A stretch of DNA of 64,000 nucleotides from positions 29,297 to 93,296 of the forward strand of contig QKIH01000007.1 in the NCBI GenBank assembly GCA_003249645.1, written 5' to 3'. This DNA comes from Desulfobulbaceae bacterium (GTDB taxonomy: Bacteria; Desulfobacterota; Desulfobulbia; Desulfobulbales; Desulfocapsaceae). The notes under the pieces were generated by a model. The model ran no database searches, was not told the origin of the DNA, and saw only the letters and a list, made by a program, of their open reading frames with translations. Position numbers and translations under genes: made by a program. Below, piece after piece: positions 53,237 to 61,028 of the stretch (position 1 is the stretch's first letter; every line of letters starts with the position of its first letter).

Positions 53237-53933
53237 AAATTGAATCCTTCCGCCTAGATTTCCTTTATATTTCTGCATAGCAAATTTGTCTTTTATCTCA
53301 CCTCTTCAATTATCAATAATTGCTGGCTCAAGATCGAGAAATCCCCTATCCATCTAAAACAATCTACCTTTCAGCATCTTCCTGTTCCGTGAAAACAACT
53401 TTAGCAGGAAGTCTCTTAAAATGGATAGTTATCATTACAAATGCCCCGACAACTCATCATATAAACTCACAATTAATCATAAGATATAACGATGCTTTTA
53501 GTGTTGTTTATCTGAAATGCTTATTGGAATTTTTGCCCGATATAAAGCATCATTAAAGTTTTCAAAATGAACCGGATGGCTGATAAAAAAATGCGTGTGT
53601 TAAGCAGTTAGCTATGATTCTTTACACGACAACATATGCCGCAAAAAATAAGTCCTAGACTCATCCCTCTGTTATACAACAGGCGCAAGAGCTGACTTAT
53701 GAAGAACTACACAATAACCGACAGAGTTTATCAACCTTTTGAGTTAACAGTAGTTGGAGATATCAGCCGGATTGTCAGCTCACTGCAGACGGACCAGTTC
53801 TGATATCATAAGCAAGACCAGGTGCAAGACATGTTGGCCACCGGATACATCCGCAAAATGTTGGAGCCCTGAACGCAGCAATTTTTTTTCTAAACAGAAT
53901 TCATAAATTTACGTCGTCAAAAAGAGATAGAAA
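53237..53933. other. Long intergenic region of about 700 bases
   Basis: AT-rich. One open frame of 78 codons from a TTG at 53320 has no ribosome site or recognisable product, and I do not call it. A 34-codon ORF at 53699 is listed separately as a weak candidate. I see no RNA gene or strong repeat. Confidence 0.5.
53699..53803 (+). CDS. Tiny ORF with RiPP-leader-like motif (weak candidate)
   Basis: A 34-codon frame from an ATG at 53699. Residues Tyr11, Pro13, Leu16 and Gly20 (YQPFELTVVGDIS) nearly match the YxxPxLxxxG leader pattern of lasso-peptide precursors, though Pro is one place early and the Thr near the cleavage site is missing. The rest after Gly20 is only 14 residues, short for a core. 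No processing enzyme lies next to it. It may be a relic or chance. Confidence 0.25.
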   Translation: MKNYTITDRVYQPFELTVVGDISRIVSSLQTDQF

Positions 53934-55073
53934 ATGAAAGAAGAAACAGTAAACAGACTTCAGCAAATCAGTGAACAGAACCTTATCGATATTGAGCAGG
54001 CAAAAGAACAAGGCCGATCCGTCATTGGCTTTTATTGTCTTTATTCACCGATTGAAATGGCCGTTGCTGTCAATGCTATCCCGGTCCCCCTCTGTGGAAC
54101 CCGTAACGATCCTATCCCTACTGCTGAAGAAAGTCTGCCGCGCAACCTCTGTCCGCTGATAAAAAGCAGTTATGGATATGGTGTCAGCGACACCTGCCCC
54201 TACTTCAGAGCTTCCGACATCATCATCGGGGATACCACTTGTGATGGCAAAAAGAAAATGTTTGAACTCATGGCTCATTTCAAACCTACCCATATTCTCG
54301 AACTCCCTCAGAGCCAGAATAATCCTATGGCTATAGACTTCTGGCGTGCAGAAATTGAAAATTTTAAATCTGTCATTGAAGAAACGACCGGCACAGACAT
54401 CGATGATGACAAGCTCCGCGCAGCCATCAAACTGATGAACCGTGTGCGTAAGGCCCGCAAAGCACTGATGGACGTCAATAAAGTTAAGCCTGCCCCGATG
54501 AAAGGCTCAGAATTACTCGAAATTTTATTCCGTGTTGGTTTCATGGCCGAAAAGGAGCACGGGATATTGCTGATGGAGGAGTTGACCTCAGCTGCATTAA
54601 ACAGCACCCTACACGACGATGAGGCCCCAAAAAGAAGTGCAAAACGCATTCTGCTTACCGGAGTGCCTGTCGGACTCGGCAGCGATAAGATTATACACAT
54701 CGTTGAACAGCTCGGTTCGGATATAGTCGCCTTTGAAAACTGTTCCGGCTATAAACAGGCCTTTATCGTTGATGAAGACAAAGACCCTATTGAGGCCCTT
54801 GCCGAACAATATCTCGCCACCCCCTGCTCGGTTATGAGCCCGAATGAGGGACGCTTTGCCCTGCTCAAAGAGATGGTTGAAGAGTTCAGTATTGACGGGG
54901 TGATAGATCTCACCTGGCAGGGCTGCCACACCTATAACATCGAGGCCTATCTGGTCGATCAGATGCTGCAGGAGACCTTCGGCATCACTTCACTCCATCT
55001 TGAAACAGATTATTCTGAAAGCGACACGGAACAACTCAAGGTAAGAATTGAGGCCTATCTCGAGATGCTCTAG
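53934..55073 (+). CDS. 2-hydroxyacyl-CoA dehydratase-family double-cubane reductase
   Basis: A 379-residue protein of the HgdB/BcrC/YjiM family. Visible conserved Cys are in LCPLIKSSYGYG, SDTCPYF and GDTTCDGKKKMFE (residues about 70-105), and again in FENCSGYK and LTWQGCHTYN in the C-terminal half; these would bind the [Fe-S] clusters of double-cubane proteins. The family performs hard reductions at very low potential, usually after ATP-driven activation by an HgdC/BcrA-type partner. No such activator gene is adjacent. Substrate unknown. The ribosome site is weak (GAGAT). Confidence 0.87.
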   Translation: MKEETVNRLQQISEQNLIDIEQAKEQGRSVIGFYCLYSPIEMAVAVNAIPVPLCGTRNDPIPTAEESLPRNLCPLIKSSYGYGVSDTCPYFRASDIIIGDTTCDGKKKMFELMAHFKPTHILELPQSQNNPMAIDFWRAEIENFKSVIEETTGTDIDDDKLRAAIKLMNRVRKARKALMDVNKVKPAPMKGSELLEILFRVGFMAEKEHGILLMEELTSAALNSTLHDDEAPKRSAKRILLTGVPVGLGSDKIIHIVEQLGSDIVAFENCSGYKQAFIVDEDKDPIEALAEQYLATPCSVMSPNEGRFALLKEMVEEFSIDGVIDLTWQGCHTYNIEAYLVDQMLQETFGITSLHLETDYSESDTEQLKVRIEAYLEML

Positions 55074-55079
55074 CCTCTC

Positions 55080-55265
55080 ATGACCGCTAATACTTTGTTG
55101 CAATGGAGGAAAAGCATTCAGCAGAACCGGCAAAATATGTATCGATGGGGGGGCATGGCTCTTATGATATTGTATAGCCTTAGTCTGACAAGAGGCATGT
55201 ATAGAGTCGGCCAGCTCTTCGGGAAAGAGGAGCATTTTTTTGGCCGCATTAATTTGGCGCTCTGA
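55080..55265 (+). CDS. Possible small protein after the dehydratase-family gene
   Basis: A 61-codon frame starting 6 bases after the previous stop. The product has a basic N terminus and a hydrophobic stretch (MALMILYSLSL, about 26-36), so one membrane segment is conceivable. There is no Shine-Dalgarno and I know no homologue. Kept only because of its close spacing; could be chance. Confidence 0.3.
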   Translation: MTANTLLQWRKSIQQNRQNMYRWGGMALMILYSLSLTRGMYRVGQLFGKEEHFFGRINLAL

Positions 55266-55400
55266 TGACTGATTATCTTTTCACGTTTGTCTCCGTATTC
55301 ATCAAGCTTGAAACTTGTCCCATCTCTTCTTCCTTATACCCATAAACCGCCTGCAAAGACATAGGAATTACCTATATCTTTAATTTAAAAAGCTGTTTTT

Positions 55401-55437
55401 AACTATTAGACATCTCACTGCATTTCATCTAATAGTT
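55401..55437. promoter_or_regulatory. Inverted-repeat operator candidate of the sugar-transport operon
   Basis: Perfect 10-bp arms AACTATTAGA and TCTAATAGTT, separated by 17 bases, lie about 35 bases before the first gene of the ABC importer operon. The AT-rich arms make a terminator unlikely; a dimeric regulator site is the better guess. No regulator gene is adjacent. Confidence 0.5.
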
Positions 55438-55471
55438 TTCATAATTTTCGCAATTTGTGGGTAATTCGGTG

Positions 55472-56626
55472 ATGATTGGGCCGGTTCATTACAAACATAA
55501 AACAGGGAATTTTGAAACAGTGTTAAGTCTCCGTAATGTTTATAAGACTATAGGGCAAAAAGTTGTCGCTGAAAAGATCAGCCTTGAAGTCAAAAAAGGT
55601 GAGTTCATCGTTTTGCTTGGTCCATCTGGTTGCGGAAAAACAACACTGCTCCGTATGATATCCGGTCTTGATTTACAGACTGCTGGTGATATCTGGATAG
55701 ACGGCCGACTCGTCAATCAGCTTTCGCCCGGGGACAGAGACGTGGCCATGGTCTTCCAAAATTACTCCTTATACATGCACATGTCGGTATGGGATAACCT
55801 TGCCTTTGGCCTCAAGATCCGTAAAACACCCAAAGATAAAATTTATAATCGGGTAAATGCGGTTCTTGATATCTTGCAAATTCAGACGCTTAGAGAAAGA
55901 AAACCGCATCAACTTTCTGGAGGGGAGAAACAGCGGGTTGCAATTGGCCGGGCACTGGTGCGAGATCCAAAACTTTATCTGTTTGATGAGCCTCTCAGTA
56001 ATCTGGATGCCACCCTGCGAATGGAGTTGCGGGCAGAAATCAGTCAACTTCATCAACAATTCGGAACAACATCAATATATGTGACCCATGATCAAGTCGA
56101 GGCCATGAGTATGGCGGACAGACTGGTTGTGCTCAATGATGGGAAAATAATGGCGTTTGGAAAGACTGAGGACTTATACAATAATCCACAAAACATGTTT
56201 GTGGCAGGCTTCCTCGGCAATCCAGGAATGAACCTGTTGACAGCGCAATTATCTCATCAGGCTGATGATCCTGTGCTGTTATTTGCTGATAATGTTCTTC
56301 CTCTTCAATCAGTTGGAATCTATCTGGATGAACAATTGCGTTTTGCCGAGAAAGAGAGTGTAACGGTTGGTTTTCGACCTGAAGCAGTCGGTTTAACAGC
56401 GACCGGATCAGACGATATTCAAATACACGCACGGGTTCTTTTGGTAGAGCGACTTGGTTTTGAGACCCAGCTCATGGTTGAAAACAAGGTTGGAAAATTC
56501 CGTGTTAGGGTCAAGGAGAAAAATCGCTTTGAAATAGGTGCGAGAGTTGACTTGTATATTCCTCGGTCAGACTTCCGCTTTTTTAACAACCGTGATCAAC
56601 AGATCATTCGACCGCTCCATAATTAG
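55472..56626 (+). CDS. ABC importer ATPase, MalK/UgpC type
   Basis: A 384-residue ATPase from the ATG at 55472; GTG codons at 55457 and 55469 are alternatives. Walker A GPSGCGKTT, Q-loop AMVFQNYSLYMHMSVWDNLAFGLK, signature LSGGEKQRVAIGRALVRDPKLYLFDEPLSNLDATLR and the H-loop YVTHDQVEAM are typical. A C-terminal TOBE-like domain (about 250-384) places it in the MalK/UgpC/MsmK group that energises carbohydrate uptake and may be regulated by carbohydrate-status proteins. It is the first gene of a five-gene operon. An inverted repeat precedes it at 55401. Confidence 0.93.
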   Translation: MIGPVHYKHKTGNFETVLSLRNVYKTIGQKVVAEKISLEVKKGEFIVLLGPSGCGKTTLLRMISGLDLQTAGDIWIDGRLVNQLSPGDRDVAMVFQNYSLYMHMSVWDNLAFGLKIRKTPKDKIYNRVNAVLDILQIQTLRERKPHQLSGGEKQRVAIGRALVRDPKLYLFDEPLSNLDATLRMELRAEISQLHQQFGTTSIYVTHDQVEAMSMADRLVVLNDGKIMAFGKTEDLYNNPQNMFVAGFLGNPGMNLLTAQLSHQADDPVLLFADNVLPLQSVGIYLDEQLRFAEKESVTVGFRPEAVGLTATGSDDIQIHARVLLVERLGFETQLMVENKVGKFRVRVKEKNRFEIGARVDLYIPRSDFRFFNNRDQQIIRPLHN

Positions 56627-56733
56627 TAACAGGGCTTTCTAAAGATTTACCAAACCGCTTAAGGAATTTTCTTCATCCATGGTGGAGGAAGGAAAATATT
56701 TTTATGTATTCCATATAGTTTCGGGGGAAATAA

Positions 56734-58062
56734 ATGAAATCTGCATTGCAACTCTTTTTGGTTAGCGTCATATGTTTTTTGACGACTGTCCCTGTGTGGG
56801 CGGAGGATAAACCTTTCGCAGGCACTGAACTGACGATTTTAATGATTGCCGGACATGATGTGGGATTAAAGACACGTCTTCCCGAATTCGAGCAGAAAAC
56901 AGGTATAAAGGTCAATATCATTACCGTCAGCATGCCCGATTTATACGCAAAACTGGGTACCGAGTTCGCAACCGGCGGAAACTCATATGACGTAACAGAA
57001 ATGATGTGGGCTGCAGCTCAGGGATATGCCAGAGGAGGGAATCTTTATGAGCTTGACCAGTTCATGACCAAATATCATGTGGATACCAAAAGCTATTCCA
57101 GTGTCTACGTTGATAATCATATGATCCAGTTTCCGCAGAAAGAAGGAAGCCCTGTTATCTGTTTACCCCACCAGGCAGATCTCCAGATTCTTGCTTATCG
57201 TGCAGATCTTTTTGAAAACGATCAATACAAGGCAGAATTTAAAAAATCTTACGGCTATGAGCTGGCTCCCCCGGCTTCGTACCCGGAGTTCATCGACATG
57301 GCAAAGTTCTTCACCCGTGATTTGAATGGAGATGGTGAAAACGACTTGTTTGGCACGGTTGTCATGGGGAAAAATTTCCCTTCTCTGGTGGGAGATATCA
57401 CTTCCTATATCCGTGGCATGGGAGGAAACTGGCTTGATAAAAATAACCACCCGGTAATTGACTCAAAAGAATCTATCGCCGGAATTCAGCTGTACTACGA
57501 TCTTTTTGACAAAGAAAAGGTAACCCCAAAAGGAGCTGCAACCTATTCATGGGGTGAGGAAGTCGCAGATTTTCAAAATGGCCGGATTGCCATGATGCAG
57601 ATATGGCCCGGGGCTGTGGTCGCACTAGAGGATAAGCAGGCTTCAAAAGTTGCCGGAAAAATAAAATATAGCATAGTCCCCGGGAAAGCCCCTACAGTTG
57701 GCGGGTGGGCAGTGGCTATTCCGAAAACTGCAAAAAAGCCGGAAGCATCTTTTATATTTATGAATTGGCTTACATCTGAAAAAATCGCTTTAAGCAGAGC
57801 CCAGGAAACAGGATTTTCTACGGCAACCCAAGCATTATATGATGATCCTGTTATGTTGGAAAAATTCAGCTATCTTCCAGCTGTCAAAGCTAGCCTTCCT
57901 TACGGAAAAGGCTGGCCTCAAATAGGAGAATTTACTTCAATCTGGCAGATTGGCGCCCAGGAAATCTCACGAATTTTCTCAGGAGAACTGAGTGTTGAAG
58001 AAAGTGCCAAGAACATGCAGAAACAACTGGATCGATTAATGACTGATGGCGGATACTATTAG
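56734..58062 (+). CDS. Extracellular solute-binding protein, family 1
   Basis: A 442-residue periplasmic or lipid-anchored binding protein with a signal peptide (SALQLFLVSVICFLTTVPVWA, cleaved near residue 23). It has the SBP_bac_1 outline: FAGTELTILMIAGHDVGLK at the start of the first lobe, and TVGGWAVAIPKTAKKPEASFIFMNWLTSEK in the last third, as in sugar-binding proteins of CUT1 importers. It brings substrate to the two permeases that follow. GGGGAA precedes the ATG. The substrate is unknown. Confidence 0.92.
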   Translation: MKSALQLFLVSVICFLTTVPVWAEDKPFAGTELTILMIAGHDVGLKTRLPEFEQKTGIKVNIITVSMPDLYAKLGTEFATGGNSYDVTEMMWAAAQGYARGGNLYELDQFMTKYHVDTKSYSSVYVDNHMIQFPQKEGSPVICLPHQADLQILAYRADLFENDQYKAEFKKSYGYELAPPASYPEFIDMAKFFTRDLNGDGENDLFGTVVMGKNFPSLVGDITSYIRGMGGNWLDKNNHPVIDSKESIAGIQLYYDLFDKEKVTPKGAATYSWGEEVADFQNGRIAMMQIWPGAVVALEDKQASKVAGKIKYSIVPGKAPTVGGWAVAIPKTAKKPEASFIFMNWLTSEKIALSRAQETGFSTATQALYDDPVMLEKFSYLPAVKASLPYGKGWPQIGEFTSIWQIGAQEISRIFSGELSVEESAKNMQKQLDRLMTDGGYY

Positions 58063-58939
58063 TCAAATAAGGGCGGCTTTTCATAGAAAGTCCTATCTTT
58101 TTTTTCTAGGACCTTCGCTGATTATAATGGGATCCTTGACCCTGTATCCCATGGTCTACGGAATCAAGCTTTCCCTGACCCGTTATAATCTGGTACGTCC
58201 ATGGATACCCAAAACTTTCGTCGGGTTGAAAAATTTTACTGATTTTTTCTCTGATGAATACCTGGTGAAGTCACTTTGGGTAACCTTTAAATTCGCTATG
58301 GGGACGGTTGCCCTGCAGGTGTTTATTGGTCTTTTGGTTGCCCTTGTTCTGCATCAGATCCTTAAAAAAACAAGCCTGCTGCGTTTTATGGTCTTACTGC
58401 CGATGCTGATCGTTCCGGTAGTGACCGGCATAATATGGCGATTGATACTGAATGACACCTATGGTGTTTTAAATTGGATAATACAGTGGCTGGGAATTGC
58501 ACCTCAACTCTGGCTGGGACCGGATCTTGCCCTTATTACGGTCATAATTGTGGAGACATGGGCATGGCTGCCTTTTTCGATACTATTGTTCAGCCTGGGG
58601 CTTTCATCTATCCCTGAACAATATTATGAAGCTGCAGCAATCGATGGTGCAGGACCGTGGAGAACATTTTTTACAATAACATTGCCCAATCTTCGCTGGA
58701 CCTTGTTCATTGTACTTGTTTTTAAATTTAGTGATGCGCTTAAGGCATTTGACACAATTTATACCTTAACAGGCGGTGGACCAGGAATCGCGACCAGAGC
58801 CCTTGCGCTATATGTTCAAAACCGCGGCTTTACAGATTTTGAAATAGGATATGCCATGGCGCTGTCGATTCTGGTCCTGACGATATCATTCATCATTATC
58901 GGACCGTTTATTTCCAGACTGGATAAACAATATGAATAG
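58046..58939 (+). CDS. ABC importer permease, MalF/UgpA type
   Basis: A 297-residue inner-membrane permease with six spans. The EAA loop, which meets the ATPase, reads EQYYEAAAIDGAGPWRTFFTITLPNLRW (about 190-217). Start overlaps the binding-protein gene by 17 bases. It pairs with the next permease to form the pore of the CUT1 importer. Confidence 0.92.
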   Translation: MADTISQIRAAFHRKSYLFFLGPSLIIMGSLTLYPMVYGIKLSLTRYNLVRPWIPKTFVGLKNFTDFFSDEYLVKSLWVTFKFAMGTVALQVFIGLLVALVLHQILKKTSLLRFMVLLPMLIVPVVTGIIWRLILNDTYGVLNWIIQWLGIAPQLWLGPDLALITVIIVETWAWLPFSILLFSLGLSSIPEQYYEAAAIDGAGPWRTFFTITLPNLRWTLFIVLVFKFSDALKAFDTIYTLTGGGPGIATRALALYVQNRGFTDFEIGYAMALSILVLTISFIIIGPFISRLDKQYE

Positions 58940-59759
58940 ATCTCGGCGTCTATCCACTAAACTCATATATGCTTTTATCCTGACCGTTTTCCTCGTCTGG
59001 TCTCTTTTCCCGCTGTTCTGGCTCGCAATAACTGCTTTGCGTCCAAATCTCGGTCCATTACAAATGGGAAATCCGTTTGTTTTTTCCCCCAGTCTGGATA
59101 ATTTCTGCTCGGTTTTATCAGGAAAAAATCTCCTGCCGTATTTTCTCAACTCTCTTATAATCGGCCTTGTTGCCACTTTTCTTTCTTTGTTTTTTGGGGT
59201 TCTGGCGGCTTACGGCCTGGCCAGATTCAATTTCAGGGGACGGCGCCTTGCTTTACAATGGATTTTGTCCATCAGACTTCTTCCTCCGATCGGGTTTGTC
59301 GTTCCATTGTTTATCATGTTCAAGGCATTAAACATGCTGGATACCCCTGCGACCCTCATTATTGTTTACACTGCTTTTCTGCTGCCATTTTCAATATGGA
59401 TGCTAACAACTACAATTCAGGAGATTCCGAAAGAATCTGAGGAAGCGGCACTGCTCGACGGCAACAATCATTTCCAGGTACTTATCAAGATAGTACTCCC
59501 CAGCCTCTGGCCAGCCATGGCAGCGGTGGCTCTTCTTAATATTGTTGCAGCCTGGAATGAGTTTTTATTTGCTCTGGTATTTACCAGTAAAAAGGCTGTA
59601 ACCCTGCCGGTGGCAATAACCGCTTTTCTCGGCGACCGAGGAGTCTACTGGGGAGAAATTTCTGCTGCTGCGCTGCTTACCGCCATCGTTCCCGTTCTCC
59701 TTCTTCTCTTGGTGCACAAACAGCTCTATCGAGGCTTCGGTCATTGGGGAGTGAAATGA
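58932..59759 (+). CDS. ABC importer permease, MalG/UgpE type
   Basis: A 275-residue permease with six spans and the EAA loop IPKESEEAALLDGNNHFQVLIKIVLPSLWPAM (about 160-190). It starts inside the stop region of the first permease gene (8-base overlap), a strong sign of coupled translation. With the MalF-like partner and the ATPase it completes a CUT1-type importer. Confidence 0.92.
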   Translation: MNRSRRLSTKLIYAFILTVFLVWSLFPLFWLAITALRPNLGPLQMGNPFVFSPSLDNFCSVLSGKNLLPYFLNSLIIGLVATFLSLFFGVLAAYGLARFNFRGRRLALQWILSIRLLPPIGFVVPLFIMFKALNMLDTPATLIIVYTAFLLPFSIWMLTTTIQEIPKESEEAALLDGNNHFQVLIKIVLPSLWPAMAAVALLNIVAAWNEFLFALVFTSKKAVTLPVAITAFLGDRGVYWGEISAAALLTAIVPVLLLLLVHKQLYRGFGHWGVK

Positions 59760-59807
59760 CAAGGATCTTTCACGAACGTTTAACCATTATAAAATGAGAA
59801 CGCATTA

Positions 59808-60854
59808 ATGATCTCTGAAACAAGAGTGCAGGCGGTATTCAATGGAAAAAAGCCTGACCGGGTACCGGTATTTAGTTTTGTAGGGGCGTATGCTGCCACC
59901 TTGGCAGGAATTCCACTTTATGAATATTACACAAACCCTGGTCTGGCAATTGAACTCCAATTAAAGGCCCGCGACCTTTTCGGTTACGATGACGGGACAC
60001 ATTATGGTTGGGCGGACTGGGGAGGCTGGGAGTTCGGCGGCGAAATTGCCTTTCCTAAAACCCGTAAAGAGGCATCACCAAGAACCAGTGCTAATGTAAT
60101 AAATCATGTCTCGCAAGTTGACAGTCTGCCGGTTCCGGATCCGGTTTCGGCAGGTATGCTGCCGCTCATTGACAAATATAACCGGCAAAAAATTGCCATG
60201 GGTGAAAAGGCTGTTATCCAGGGAGGCTCAATCAGCCTATTGGCAGCCGGGATATTAGGTAAAACAAGACTACTGCGCTGGTATCTCCGTGAACCGTCTG
60301 CAGTAAAGGTTATTTATGATAAAGCTGCCGATTTTGTAATTGCTGCGGCCAGGGCAACCATCGACAGGTATGGTGCAGTTAACTGTTCAGTTGGCTTTAC
60401 TGCTCCTATGGATACCAATGATCTTATCAGTGCTGATATATTTCATAAGTTTTGTTTTCCTGTTCAGGCCCGCGTAAATCGAGAAATCATGCAGATGGGC
60501 GTAGACAAATTCTCCATTCATTTATGCGGAAACCATAAGCATAATCTAAAACTATGGGCTGCCCTGCCATGGCCAAAAAGAATGCTGATCAGTCTTGGCC
60601 CGGAAACTGATCTAGTGCTTGCAGCAGAGACATTTGGGCATCGCCATGTTATTGCAGGTAATGTTTCGACTTCATTTCTTGCCTACGGTTCATATGAAGA
60701 AGTTTACAACAATACCGTGCAATGTATCGAGACCGGGAAAGATCTTCCAGGCGGTTTTATCGTAATGTCCGGTTGCGAAATGCCTGTACTGGCTCCACCT
60801 CTCAATGTTTTTGCCATGGTTCAGGCAGCAAAAGATGTTGGTGGATACGTATGA
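59808..60854 (+). CDS. Uroporphyrinogen-decarboxylase-family protein, MtaA/CmuA-like methyltransferase
   Basis: A 348-residue URO-D superfamily protein, last gene of the importer operon. In place of the heme-pathway enzyme's residues it carries the zinc-ligand set of MtaA/CmuA methyltransferases: FSIHLCGNHKHN (His and Cys, about 239-250) and MSGCEMPVLAPP (Cys, about 321). These enzymes move a methyl group between a corrinoid protein and a thiol. In this setting it may process a methylated compound brought in by the transporter, but no corrinoid protein gene is adjacent. The URO-D signature start (RVQAVFNGKKPDRVPVFSF) is clear. True HemE is unlikely. Confidence 0.85.
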   Translation: MISETRVQAVFNGKKPDRVPVFSFVGAYAATLAGIPLYEYYTNPGLAIELQLKARDLFGYDDGTHYGWADWGGWEFGGEIAFPKTRKEASPRTSANVINHVSQVDSLPVPDPVSAGMLPLIDKYNRQKIAMGEKAVIQGGSISLLAAGILGKTRLLRWYLREPSAVKVIYDKAADFVIAAARATIDRYGAVNCSVGFTAPMDTNDLISADIFHKFCFPVQARVNREIMQMGVDKFSIHLCGNHKHNLKLWAALPWPKRMLISLGPETDLVLAAETFGHRHVIAGNVSTSFLAYGSYEEVYNNTVQCIETGKDLPGGFIVMSGCEMPVLAPPLNVFAMVQAAKDVGGYV

Positions 60855-60942
60855 CATCATTGGTGCTTAAGACTTTATTAAAAAGGTTTTTAAGCAAGAG
60901 GAGGGGGAGTGCAAGCCAATAACGTTCAAACAATATTGGACA

Positions 60943-60978
60943 ACTGACCAACCCTTGCTGTGGTTGGTCAGTATTTTT
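60943..60978 (+). terminator. Intrinsic terminator of the importer operon
   Basis: Perfect 11-bp stem ACTGACCAACC / GGTTGGTCAGT, loop of 8 bases, followed by ATTTTTC. About 90 bases after the last operon gene and before the convergent minus-strand gene. Confidence 0.85.
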
Positions 60979-61028
60979 CACCATTCTATAATGAAGTTGA
61001 GGCGTATTATCTGCCCTTCAGATAAGTT

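Noticed and set aside
53320..53556. 78-codon frame in the long intergenic region
   Set aside because: TTG start, no ribosome site, no recognisable domain and composition like the surrounding non-coding DNA.
59808..60854. HemE, the heme-pathway uroporphyrinogen decarboxylase
   Set aside because: The His-x-Cys and Cys zinc ligands and the operon context fit MtaA/CmuA-type methyltransferases instead.
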